From: JAYRWN01 sp041917975
GTDB taxonomy: Bacteria; Bacteroidota; Bacteroidia; Chitinophagales; Saprospiraceae
Reading direction: 5' to 3'
Assembly: GCA_041917975.1 (NCBI GenBank)
Contig: JAYRWN010000433.1
Span: 1 to 20,029, forward strand
DNA: 20,029 nucleotides
Position 1 is the first letter of the stretch; each line of letters opens with the position of its first letter. The position numbers and the translations under genes are program-made. The notes beneath the pieces were generated by a model. It saw only the letters and a program-made list of their open reading frames with translations. It had not been told where the DNA came from and searched no databases. Positions 1 to 7,508 of the stretch are shown piece by piece.

Positions 1-216
1 ATCGGTGCAGAAGATGGTAAAGAAGTCTTAATCGCAAACGATGTTGACACGTTCGTGCATTACATAAAACAATTATTAGCTGATCAAACATTAAAAGCTC
101 AACTAGGGCATAATGCAAGAAAATTTATCTGCGAAAATTATAGTTGGCATAAGCAACATGAAACGATAGAAAACTTAATAAACCATGACCTTGAGTACAA
201 CAGAAATAAATATTAA
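1..216 (+). CDS. Probable glycosyltransferase (GT4-like), C-terminal fragment
   Basis: Frame 1 is open from the first base to a TAA at 214-216, giving the last 71 residues of a protein that begins outside the window. The readable part (valine/isoleucine-rich strand, then 'DVDTFVHYIKQLL', 'LKAQLGHNARKFI', 'YSWHKQHETIENL') has the pattern of the C-terminal end of GT-B family 4 glycosyltransferases: an acidic/Asn loop, a helix, then an 'ARKF..ENYSW' stretch ending in a helix that packs back on the N-terminal domain. The catalytic E-x7-E region is outside the window, so donor and acceptor cannot be named. The 3' end overlaps the start of ribBA by 32 bases in another frame, suggesting co-transcription. 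The family call rests on the tail only. Confidence 0.6.
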   Translation: MGAEDGKEVLIANDVDTFVHYIKQLLADQTLKAQLGHNARKFICENYSWHKQHETIENLINHDLEYNRNKY

Positions 217-1306
217 GCTTCATCCAATTGAAGACGCTATAGAGGCAATTAAAACAGGTCAAATAATCATTGTAGTTGATGACGAGGATCGTGAGAATGA
301 GGGAGATTTTATTTGTGCAGCAGAATGTGTTACACCAGAGATTATCAACTTTATGGCTACACATGGCCGTGGTCTAATCTGTACCCCTATTGACGAGAAA
401 AGGGCTGATGAGTTGCAGTTACCTATGATGGTTAGAGATAATACTTCCCTTCATGAAACTGCATTTACAGTTTCCATTGATTTGATTGGACACGGTTGTA
501 GTACGGGCATTTCCGCTTATGATCGAGCTCGAGGTATTCGAGCCATGGTGGAAAAAGATATCACGGCCCAGGATTTTGCCAGGCCAGGCCATATCTTTCC
601 TTTACGGGCAAAGACTGGTGGGGTATTGAGACGCACCGGCCACACAGAAGCCGCTATTGATCTAGCTCGACTAGCTGGCTTTTATCCAGCCGGAGTTTTA
701 GTTGAAATTCTAAACGACGATGGCACGATGGCTAGATTACCCCAATTATTGCAAATTGCTGAGCGGTTTAGACTGAAAATTATTTCTATAAAGGATTTGG
801 TGGAATATCGGATGCGCAAAGAACGGATTGTAAAGGAAATTTACAGCGCCCAGGTTCCCTCACGTTATGGACCTTTGCAGGTTAAAGCATTTCAACAAAT
901 TACTTCCGGGGATATCCACTTAGCATTTATTTTTGGTCAATTAGATGAACAGAAAGCAGTTCTTGTAAGGGTTCATTCATCTTTTGAAACAGGAGATATA
1001 TTAGGGTTTGTGTTTAATGATTACGATCAACAACTTCATTCAGCTTTAAAAAGGCTAGCCTCGGAGGGGCAAGGCGTTTTGTTATTTATGCGTCACCAGG
1101 ATAACGATCAATTGGTAAATCGGTTAAAGCAATTAGCATCTGGCGAAGTTGGCCCTAGAGTTGAACAAAGGGACTTTGGAATTGGAGCACAAATATTGCG
1201 TGAACTTGGTTTGTCAAAAATCAATCTGCTGACTCGGAACCCTAAAAAGAGGGTGGCTTTGGAAGGTTATGGGTTGGAAATACAAGGCTATATCGTTTTG
1301 GATTAA
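185..1306 (+). CDS. ribBA: RibBA-type protein: DHBP synthase with degenerate GTP cyclohydrolase II domain
   Basis: This is a riboflavin-pathway protein of 373 residues. Residues 12-215 form 3,4-dihydroxy-2-butanone-4-phosphate synthase, which makes the four-carbon unit from ribulose 5-phosphate. Its key elements are intact: the acidic loop DDEDRENEGD (32-41), THGRGLI (59-65), GCSTGISAYDRA (104-115), RPGHIFPL (133-140), HTEA (153-156) and the DGTM segment (179-182). Residues 220-373 have the fold signature of GTP cyclohydrolase II (VHSSFETGD, QQLHSALKR, RDFGIGAQIL, NPKK) but look non-functional. The three zinc-binding Cys positions are Phe267, Asn278 and Tyr280, the QEGRGIGL motif is replaced around 304-311, and about a dozen residues before RDFGIG are missing. 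I therefore predict that only the RibB reaction is catalysed. There is no frameshift, so the domain has been kept as a full-length fold. The start is chosen because the DHBP synthase domain begins shortly after it; it lies inside the upstream gene. Confidence 0.93.
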   Translation: MTLSTTEINIKLHPIEDAIEAIKTGQIIIVVDDEDRENEGDFICAAECVTPEIINFMATHGRGLICTPIDEKRADELQLPMMVRDNTSLHETAFTVSIDLIGHGCSTGISAYDRARGIRAMVEKDITAQDFARPGHIFPLRAKTGGVLRRTGHTEAAIDLARLAGFYPAGVLVEILNDDGTMARLPQLLQIAERFRLKIISIKDLVEYRMRKERIVKEIYSAQVPSRYGPLQVKAFQQITSGDIHLAFIFGQLDEQKAVLVRVHSSFETGDILGFVFNDYDQQLHSALKRLASEGQGVLLFMRHQDNDQLVNRLKQLASGEVGPRVEQRDFGIGAQILRELGLSKINLLTRNPKKRVALEGYGLEIQGYIVLD

Positions 1307-1314
1307 CGAGGGGA

Positions 1315-2361
1315 TTAAAAACTGGGACAAAATAGTCCTTCATTGCTGTAGTTACCTATAATAATCAGTGAAAGCTCAAAAATGCCACGATTATAAAAAT
1401 TTTGACTAAACCCAGAGAGGTTAGCGTCATAGCTTATCCCAACATTGAACTCTCCAACCTGAATCCCAGCAAAAATAGTAAGGCTTTCTGCGCCAAAAGA
1501 TTCTTGTTGATTACTTAAGCGACCCCAAATCCCGGTATAAAGATGATTAGAGCGATCTTCGTTAAGGGCAAACTTACCAGTCAGTCCCAATAAAGTTTGG
1601 AAGTGTGGTTGCTGAAAGTAGGCTATAAGTCGCGGCGAAAGGATCACAAAGGGATTTATCTTTTTTTCAGCCAAAACTGAAAAAGCCAATTTACGACTAA
1701 GAATATTCTCTGTTCTTATCACACTTGCCGGGTCGTTTTGGCGATAAAATGAAACATTAGGTTCAAAAAGATGGCTTAGAGAAAGTCCGCTTAGTAATTT
1801 TACAGATTCGCTAATGGCACCATGATAAAGTAGCCCTAATGAATAATCTCCAAATGACAGGTTATTATCAGGAATTATTTCGCCAGTGGAATTTACAAAA
1901 CCGACCCCATCTTGAAACTGGTCTTGAAATTGCAAATTGCCAATGCTTACACTTTTTTGGACAATTCCGGCTGAGAAACCTAACGAGAGAAAGGACTGTG
2001 TTTCAGGATTTAGAGATTTATGATAGCCGGCAAACACATTGACCTGATTAGTATTAAAATCGAAAAAACCTACCTTATCGTGGAGGAATTGGATACCGGC
2101 TCCAAGTAAATCGCCCGATAAGCTTTTTTTAAATCCAGGATCAAAGCGGAAATCAGCACTGGCGTTGAAAGTTTTATAGGGAGTAATCAGGTCCTTTTGC
2201 CATTGGTTACGGTAAATTAATGCTGCCCGGTAAGATCCATCCATTACCCCTGTAGCTGCAGGGTTTAATCCTAGGGGATTGCTTAGCACTTGGGCAAAAT
2301 GACGATCTTGACCAAACAAAGTCAGTGGGAGAAACAGGCAAACACAAAATAACTTACTCAT
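1315..2361 (-). CDS. PorP/SprF family outer-membrane protein (type IX secretion-associated)
   Basis: This 348-residue protein belongs to the PorP/SprF family found across Bacteroidota, whose members take part in type IX secretion and in anchoring or exporting gliding adhesins at the outer membrane. An N-terminal signal peptide (about residues 1-17, ending LTLFGQ) is followed by the family hallmark NPLGLNPAATG near residue 30 and then the RNQWQ segment. The rest alternates hydrophobic and polar residues as expected for a beta-barrel, and the protein ends in the family-typical CPSF. It starts 15 bases after the stop of the cystathionine beta-synthase gene on the same strand, so it is probably the last gene of a three-gene unit. 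PorP/SprF genes often sit next to large adhesin genes, but none is visible here. The exact substrate cannot be inferred. Its stop lies 8 bases from the convergent ribBA stop. Confidence 0.9.
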   Translation of the reverse strand: MSKLFCVCLFLPLTLFGQDRHFAQVLSNPLGLNPAATGVMDGSYRAALIYRNQWQKDLITPYKTFNASADFRFDPGFKKSLSGDLLGAGIQFLHDKVGFFDFNTNQVNVFAGYHKSLNPETQSFLSLGFSAGIVQKSVSIGNLQFQDQFQDGVGFVNSTGEIIPDNNLSFGDYSLGLLYHGAISESVKLLSGLSLSHLFEPNVSFYRQNDPASVIRTENILSRKLAFSVLAEKKINPFVILSPRLIAYFQQPHFQTLLGLTGKFALNEDRSNHLYTGIWGRLSNQQESFGAESLTIFAGIQVGEFNVGISYDANLSGFSQNFYNRGIFELSLIIIGNYSNEGLFCPSF

Positions 2362-2376
2362 ACAGTGCAGTTAAGC

Positions 2377-3735
2377 TTAAACGGCCCGGATAATATCATA
2401 TTGTGTAACGATACTCCATTCGTTAAGCCCAGATTTTACCAGGACGGCCTGACTATGACGGGTGATATAACGGTGAAGATCTTTTAGTTTAATAGAGTCA
2501 TCTACTTCCGGTAAAGGAGGTTGCATTATTTCTTTGATCATTTTATCACCATTAGCAAATGGATCGGCGAGCAGAAAGTTTAATAAATGGCTCTCGGTAA
2601 CCGAACCCACCATTTGATTGTTATCTTCCACAGGTACTTGTGAGATATCATGCGACTTCATTACTTCAAACACTTCGCGTACTTTATGATTAGGATGGAC
2701 TACAATAAAATCTTGTTTGCTTTTAGATTTGATAATATCTCTGATTGTTTTTTCAGCTTCTAAAAAGCCTCGATCGCGCATCCAGTCATCATTAAATATT
2801 TTACCAATGTAGCGACTGCCATGATCGTGAAAAATTATCACCACCACATCGTTTTTAGTCAGTTGTTCTTTTAGCTGCAATAATCCTGCCAGTGCCGAGC
2901 CGGCACTATAACCCAATAAGAGCGCTTCCTCACGGGCTAAGCGACGGGTGGCTAATGCTGCATCTTTGTCGGTTACTTTTTCGAAATGATCAATGAGACT
3001 GAAGTCCACGTTTTTTGGTAAGATATCTTCTCCTATGCCTTCGGTGATATAAGGATATATTTCGTTTTTATCAAAGAGTCCTGTTTCATGATATTTTTTA
3101 AATACCGACCCATAGGTATCGATACCCCAAACTATAAGTTCAGGTTTTTTTTCTTTCAAGAATTTGGCTGTCCCTGAAACGGTACCTCCTGTTCCCACAC
3201 CGACGACTAAATGGGTAATTTTCCCTTCAGTTTGTTCCCATATTTCCGGCCCTGTACTTTCGTAATGGGCTTGCGTATTGGAGAGGTTGTCATATTGGTT
3301 GCACCAGAATGAGTTAGGGATTTCCTTACTTAATCTTTCGGCAACCGAATAATAAGAACGAGGATCTCCTGGTTCAACATTGGTCGGGCAGACAATAACT
3401 TCACTCCCCAAGGCTTTGAGCATATCAATCTTTTCCTTAGATTGTTTGTCACTGGTGGTAAATATGGAGTGATACCCTTTAATTACTCCTACAATGGCCA
3501 ATCCCATTCCCGTGTTACCTGAAGTACATTCAATAATAGTCCCACCCGGTTTTAACCAACCTTGGCGTTCGGCATCTTCTACCATTTTTAAAGCCATGCG
3601 ATCTTTAATGGAATGACCCGGATTAAAGGTTTCAACCTTAGCCAGTACTAAAGCCGGGACATCCGCCACCGTTCTATTTAATTTTATTAAAGGCGTATGG
3701 CCGATAGTCTCAAGGACTGAATTTAAAAAGGGCAT
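2377..3735 (-). CDS. Cystathionine beta-synthase with C-terminal CBS domain pair
   Basis: This 452-residue PLP enzyme of fold type II condenses serine (or a related substrate) with homocysteine in transsulfuration. The catalytic core spans residues 1 to about 320: Schiff-base lysine K44 in HSIKDRM, the substrate loop TSGNTG (71-76), the phosphate-binding GTGGT (181-185), and a YSAGSA segment (276-281) near the PLP ring nitrogen. Residues about 343-395 and 400-452 form two CBS repeats, the Bateman module that binds adenosyl ligands in many CBS-domain proteins. There is no N-terminal heme domain, as in other bacterial forms. A cysteine synthase with CBS domains is the main alternative, but the core resembles cystathionine beta-synthase more closely. 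The start codon shares one base with the upstream stop (TAATG), which points to translational coupling with the LysM gene. I know of no functional link between those two products. Confidence 0.9.
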   Translation of the reverse strand: MPFLNSVLETIGHTPLIKLNRTVADVPALVLAKVETFNPGHSIKDRMALKMVEDAERQGWLKPGGTIIECTSGNTGMGLAIVGVIKGYHSIFTTSDKQSKEKIDMLKALGSEVIVCPTNVEPGDPRSYYSVAERLSKEIPNSFWCNQYDNLSNTQAHYESTGPEIWEQTEGKITHLVVGVGTGGTVSGTAKFLKEKKPELIVWGIDTYGSVFKKYHETGLFDKNEIYPYITEGIGEDILPKNVDFSLIDHFEKVTDKDAALATRRLAREEALLLGYSAGSALAGLLQLKEQLTKNDVVVIIFHDHGSRYIGKIFNDDWMRDRGFLEAEKTIRDIIKSKSKQDFIVVHPNHKVREVFEVMKSHDISQVPVEDNNQMVGSVTESHLLNFLLADPFANGDKMIKEIMQPPLPEVDDSIKLKDLHRYITRHSQAVLVKSGLNEWSIVTQYDIIRAV

Positions 3736-4775
3736 TACGGTTTTATTTGCGGCGAAAGATACCTAACTTTTACAAAAAAATGGGCATCTACAGCACCTAA
3801 CAGGTTAGCTACTGCCGGTGACACTACCACACAGACGTTATCCGGATATAAGTCTTCCGGCATCTGGGAAATTACCTTAGCATAGACCGATTTTTTGATT
3901 AATGGATTAGAAACCATGACCGTAGATCCTACTGGCGCTGTACGATGGATGGCATATAAATCCGTTTTTTCACGAAGGTCCTTCCGCCATGCAGCCACAC
4001 CACGTTGCTCAGTGAAGACGTATGAAATCTTATGAGCTTTTTCTATTTCAAAATTAGCTTTTAAATCTTCAATTTCTTCATCAATACCTAAAGGTTCGGA
4101 TTTCCCGGTGGCTTCATCTGTGCGCGATAAAGCAGGAGCAGGTTCTATCGGTTTGTTAAGTAAAGCTATTTCTTCTTTATTAGGTTTTGGTGGGCCTAAG
4201 GGAATATTGGATATTGGTTTGAGGTTTTCTTCTTTGGTTATAACTGGAAGATGCAGATTACTGGAATGAATGTTTTGTGCAGGATTAGTTGATCCACCAT
4301 ATAAATCAAACCACCCAATAAGCAAATTTTGACCGATTGAAAGATTATGGTCGGGAATATTATTTCTATTTTTTAATGTTTCCACAGGGATGTTGAAGTG
4401 TCTTTTTGCGATTTGGTACAGATTATCTTGTTTTTTTACCTGATAATAAACCAGGGCATATTCCATGCCCCCCAAAAGTTGTTCTTCATCCTTTAAGATT
4501 AACTGTTCCTGAATTGGCACGCTGACCGTATCACCCACCCCCAACACCTTACTTCTTAACCAGGGATTAAAGTCGTAGATAGCATAAACATCTAACTTGT
4601 AAAACTTGGCTAAAGAGTATAAGGTCTGCTTTGGAGCGATGATATGTTTAAAAATTTTATGACCATCAATGTTAACATCTACGATAACCGTATCTTTAGG
4701 AGTCAGGTATTGATTTTGATTACCTGTTGCCCATATGATTTGAGTCACAAAAAGGAGTAAAAAAGTTCCTTTCAT
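3735..4775 (-). CDS. Secreted LysM protein with RlpA-like (double-psi beta-barrel) C-terminal domain
   Basis: This 346-residue protein is predicted to be periplasmic or envelope-associated. A signal peptide covers roughly residues 1-18. Two LysM peptidoglycan-binding repeats follow, at about 44-88 ('PKQTLYSLAKFY...VGDTVSVP') and 109-155 ('KKQDNLYQIAKRH...IGQNLLIG'). A Pro/Glu/Lys-rich linker (about 160-245) leads to a C-terminal domain at 258-340. That domain follows the RlpA/DPBB layout: GVAAW, AIHRTAPVGSTVMVSNP, a central strand, then VVVSPAVANLLGAVDAHFFVKVRYL. RlpA lytic transglycosylases carry a conserved Asp in an 'INDRGP'-like loop. Here that position reads ISQMPE, so hydrolytic activity is doubtful and a binding role is more likely. 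It is first in the unit with the CBS and PorP/SprF genes, and a probable promoter and palindrome lie directly upstream. Confidence 0.82.
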   Translation of the reverse strand: MKGTFLLLFVTQIIWATGNQNQYLTPKDTVIVDVNIDGHKIFKHIIAPKQTLYSLAKFYKLDVYAIYDFNPWLRSKVLGVGDTVSVPIQEQLILKDEEQLLGGMEYALVYYQVKKQDNLYQIAKRHFNIPVETLKNRNNIPDHNLSIGQNLLIGWFDLYGGSTNPAQNIHSSNLHLPVITKEENLKPISNIPLGPPKPNKEEIALLNKPIEPAPALSRTDEATGKSEPLGIDEEIEDLKANFEIEKAHKISYVFTEQRGVAAWRKDLREKTDLYAIHRTAPVGSTVMVSNPLIKKSVYAKVISQMPEDLYPDNVCVVVSPAVANLLGAVDAHFFVKVRYLSPQIKP

Positions 4776-4795
4776 TAGTAAAGTGTTTTAAAAAA

Positions 4796-4827
4796 CAAAT
4801 ATATTACATTATTGTGATATATGTAAA
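4796..4827 (-). promoter_or_regulatory. Candidate Bacteroidota promoter for the LysM-CBS-PorP unit
   Basis: Read on the minus strand, TTTA (4827-4824), a 20-base spacer and TATATTTG (4803-4796) match the Bacteroidota primary sigma factor pattern TTTG-N19-21-TAnnTTTG, with one mismatch in the -33 box. The -7 box lies 20 bases upstream of the LysM start codon, implying a very short leader. The spacer contains the inverted repeat listed separately. The region is AT-rich, so a chance match is possible. Confidence 0.45.
4804..4826. repeat. Inverted repeat TTACAT-N11-ATGTAA in the divergent intergenic region
   Basis: Perfect 6-base arms (4804-4809 and 4821-4826) flank 11 bases in the 75-base gap between the LysM gene and kdsB. 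The repeat nearly fills the spacer between the two candidate promoter boxes, where a repressor operator could sit. It is not a terminator: there is no GC-rich stem or T run. Arms of this length are not rare in AT-rich DNA, so an operator role is only a possibility. Confidence 0.3.
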
Positions 4828-4850
4828 TAAATAACCATAAAAATTATAAA

Positions 4851-5609
4851 ATGATTTTGGCGATCATTCCAGCTCGTTATTATTCCACGCGTTTGCCTGG
4901 AAAAATTTTGCTTGAATTAGATGGTAAACCTATAATTCAATGGGTCTGGCAACGTGTTATGAAAAGCCAATCTATAGACAAAGTTATAGTAGCTACGGAC
5001 TATGAGCCAATAGCCCTGAAGGTGGAGGAATTTGGCGGTGAAGCTGTCCTTACACCGGCTGACCTAGTCAGCGGTACTGATCGTTGCGCCGCTGTGGCGG
5101 AACTTTATCCAGAGTACGAATGGGTATTAAATGTACAAGGAGACGAACCATTCATTAGGACTAGCCAGCTCGACCGGCTTATACAATTTGGGTTACAAAA
5201 AGCCTGTCCCATCAGTACACTGGTCTATAAATTAGACAGAGTGGCAGAAATCATTAATCCAAACGCTGTTAAGTGCGTATTTACGTCTGAAGGGCAAGCG
5301 TTATATTTCAGTAGACAAGCTATACCTTATATACGTGATTTAACTATTGATCGTTGGCCGGAGGTGGGTAAACATTGGAGGCATTTGGGATTATATTTAT
5401 TCCAACGATCAACGTTATTGAACCTTTGTCAACTGGAGCCAAGTCCCCTGGAAAACCTGGAAAAATTAGAACAACTACGTTGGCTGGAAGCCGGATACCC
5501 TATCTTTGTACAAGAAACCGATTGGCATTCATTGGGTATAGATACTTATGAGGATTATATAAAAGCCGGGGAGTTAATCAAACAGGCCCATGAAAAATAT
5601 CACCACTAG
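4851..5609 (+). CDS. kdsB: 3-deoxy-manno-octulosonate cytidylyltransferase (CMP-Kdo synthetase)
   Basis: This cytosolic enzyme activates Kdo with CTP to CMP-Kdo, the sugar donor for the lipopolysaccharide inner core. At 252 residues it is the usual length for the family. Recognisable motifs are the nucleotide-binding IIPARYYSTRLPGK (5-18), PIIQWVWQRV (27-36), SGTDR (74-78), NVQGDEPFI (94-102, with the metal-binding Asp), YFSRQAIPYIRD (in the second third), and the C-terminal EKLEQLRWLEAGYPI segment. It shows that the organism makes Kdo-containing LPS. It is transcribed away from the LysM unit; I could not find a good -7 box on this strand in the 75-base gap. Its stop TAG (5607-5609) is followed directly by the stop of the convergent cytidine deaminase gene. 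Confidence 0.96.
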   Translation: MILAIIPARYYSTRLPGKILLELDGKPIIQWVWQRVMKSQSIDKVIVATDYEPIALKVEEFGGEAVLTPADLVSGTDRCAAVAELYPEYEWVLNVQGDEPFIRTSQLDRLIQFGLQKACPISTLVYKLDRVAEIINPNAVKCVFTSEGQALYFSRQAIPYIRDLTIDRWPEVGKHWRHLGLYLFQRSTLLNLCQLEPSPLENLEKLEQLRWLEAGYPIFVQETDWHSLGIDTYEDYIKAGELIKQAHEKYHH

Positions 5610-6104
5610 TTACTTCCGTAATAATTTACCATGAAAATGCAAAGGTAGCAAGGCAGCAGCACTGGGCACCAGGATGATTGCTGACTCATTCGCTTGCATA
5701 ATGAGTTTAATAGGACTATTCTGGTTTAATTCATATTCCAAAAGCAGCTGGCGACAACCACCACATGGAGAAACCGCTTGGTCAAGCTCAAAATCAGCCG
5801 GACTGACGTACACGGCAATAGCTTCAATATTTTCATAAGGGTGCAATGCTTTAGCATAACCACAGACGACTCGCTCAGCACAAGAGCCTAAAGGGAAGGC
5901 AGCGTTTTCCTGGTTGTTCCCGGTAAATAAAAGTCCATTACTTAGCCTTAAAGCGGCTCCTACGCGAAACCGACTGTAAGGTGCATAGGCATTATATACT
6001 TGGTCACGTGCTGCATTCAAAAGCAGACGGTCTTCAACAACGCAATCGTCTAGCGAGTCAACAGTCTGGTATTCAATATGAATGGAGTGATTTCGACGGT
6101 TCAT
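5610..6104 (-). CDS. cdd: Cytidine deaminase
   Basis: This enzyme of pyrimidine salvage deaminates cytidine or deoxycytidine to uridine or deoxyuridine. The 164-residue protein has both zinc-site motifs of the family: CAER at 75-78 (zinc Cys75 and proton-shuttle Glu77) and PCGGCRQ at 113-119 (zinc Cys114 and Cys117). It also has the substrate loop NQENAAFP (64-71) and the family C-terminal LLPLHF. It is a little longer than the ~130-residue tetrameric bacterial enzymes, because of about 25 extra N-terminal residues and a slightly longer C-terminus. It is divergent from the flippase gene (72-base gap) and ends exactly against kdsB. Confidence 0.94.
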   Translation of the reverse strand: MNRRNHSIHIEYQTVDSLDDCVVEDRLLLNAARDQVYNAYAPYSRFRVGAALRLSNGLLFTGNNQENAAFPLGSCAERVVCGYAKALHPYENIEAIAVYVSPADFELDQAVSPCGGCRQLLLEYELNQNSPIKLIMQANESAIILVPSAAALLPLHFHGKLLRK

Positions 6105-6125
6105 AATGCAATATAATTCATATTG
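6074..6125. repeat. Inverted repeats around the cdd start (CAATATGAAT / ATTCATATTG)
   Basis: CAATATGAAT (6074-6083, inside the cdd 5' coding end) has its exact reverse complement ATTCATATTG at 6116-6125. The right copy also pairs with CAATAT at 6109-6114, making a short 17-base palindrome just upstream of the cdd start. The repeats could form an operator or an mRNA hairpin over the start codon, but all are AT-rich and short. Confidence 0.25.
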
Positions 6126-6176
6126 TGAGCAAAATTCTAGTGAGAGCTTTTAAAATACTTTAAGTTAATTTGGAGG

Positions 6177-7508
6177 ATGAAGTTGGGATACTCCATAAGC
6201 TGGACAAGTATACATAGAGTCCTCGGTTCTCCTGTAACGGGCTTAGGAGGATTTTATGCTGTAACTCAAATGGCTAACTTGGGCATAAGCATAGTTTTAG
6301 CTCATCAATTGAGAGATCTGTTAGAGATATCTCATTTTGAACAAGCCAGTTTAGTTACCTATTTTTTTTCTTTTTTCTGGCTAAATGGCTTCATCCAAGC
6401 CTTCCAAATTAAACATAGACCTTTACAAACCGGACAGTTCTTTAGTTTTTACCTTATGATTTCCGGCCTGGCTTTAGGTTTTATGGTAGGGATCCTGCTA
6501 ATTCAAAGAGGCATTGGATTCCTGATGTTCAACCAAATACAAATACCATATATCCATCAATTTGCTGTATTTATGATATTTAGTATTCCGTTGCATGTTT
6601 TGGCTTTGTGGTTTTTTCATCAGGGTAATACCCTTAGCCAATGGTTGTTCTCCGTCGCTTATAATCTCTCCCGGATTTTAGCTTTTCTTGTCCCCTTGAT
6701 CATGAACCAATCATTAACTACGTGTTTATGGGTACTGTGTTCAATGACATTTATCTGGCATGTAGGGATGGTTATCCTGCTGCGCAGAAAGAAGGAGTGG
6801 ACCTGGAATGGGGATTTTGCAAAAGCTTTATTTTCGGGCACGATTTCCTTATCGGCTTATGCTTTACTAGGAAGTTTGACTCACTTGATTCCGGCCTGGA
6901 TCATCAATATTCAATTAAACCAACATGATGATTTTGCCATCTACCGTTATGGGGCAAAAGAAGTTCCTCTTCTCTCCGGGATATTGATTAGTTTAACTGT
7001 GGCCTATTTACCGGCATTGAAAAAAAGTATACCTGAAGGATTAAAAGAATTAAAAAAGGGGACGATATTTTTGCACCATTTGATATTCCCGGGTATTATT
7101 TTGCTAATCTGGCTAACTCCTTTTTTATTTACACTTTTGTTTGGTCCGATATTTATTCCAGCAGGCCTAGTTTTTATAATTTTAACACTGACGACTACGA
7201 CTCGTTTAATTTTTAGCCAGACTGTATTAATGGCACTAGATAAAAATAAACTATTGTTGGTGTCTATCATTGGTGAGTTGACCATAAATTTTATTGCCAG
7301 TTATATATTAGCTCAACGTTTAGGCTTGGCTGGGTTAGCTCTAGGGACTTTAACCGGGTATCTTTTTGAAAAACTTTTGATGATTATTTATCTAAGAAGA
7401 TACCAACATATTTCATTAGGAGACTATTATCCGGTTAAACTCGGTTTGATTTACAATAGTCTTCTTTGGATATCGGTAGTCTTAGTTTGGACATTTTATT
7501 ATGGATGA
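6177..7508 (+). CDS. Polysaccharide/oligosaccharide flippase-like integral membrane protein (MOP superfamily)
   Basis: This 443-residue protein consists almost entirely of hydrophobic segments, about 12 probable membrane helices spread over residues 20-440, with short charged loops. Helix spacing and composition, loops such as 'YRYGAKEVPLL' near residue 257, and the late 'GLAGLALGTLTGYLFEKLLMIIYL' region resemble Wzx/MurJ-like exporters of the MOP flippase superfamily, which move lipid-linked sugars across the inner membrane. The substrate cannot be read from the sequence; with kdsB and a glycosyltransferase nearby, an envelope polysaccharide role is reasonable. A GGAGG (6172-6176) touches the ATG with no spacer, closer than an effective ribosome binding site. 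The next Met (residue 32) would cut into the first helix, so I keep this start. The last 8 bases overlap prmC. Confidence 0.72.
   Translation: MKLGYSISWTSIHRVLGSPVTGLGGFYAVTQMANLGISIVLAHQLRDLLEISHFEQASLVTYFFSFFWLNGFIQAFQIKHRPLQTGQFFSFYLMISGLALGFMVGILLIQRGIGFLMFNQIQIPYIHQFAVFMIFSIPLHVLALWFFHQGNTLSQWLFSVAYNLSRILAFLVPLIMNQSLTTCLWVLCSMTFIWHVGMVILLRRKKEWTWNGDFAKALFSGTISLSAYALLGSLTHLIPAWIINIQLNQHDDFAIYRYGAKEVPLLSGILISLTVAYLPALKKSIPEGLKELKKGTIFLHHLIFPGIILLIWLTPFLFTLLFGPIFIPAGLVFIILTLTTTTRLIFSQTVLMALDKNKLLLVSIIGELTINFIASYILAQRLGLAGLALGTLTGYLFEKLLMIIYLRRYQHISLGDYYPVKLGLIYNSLLWISVVLVWTFYYG

Noticed and set aside
1324..1337. Small hairpin GGAC-N6-GTCC near the ribBA/porP junction, considered as a terminator
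   Set aside because: The stem is only four pairs and lacks a T run on either strand.
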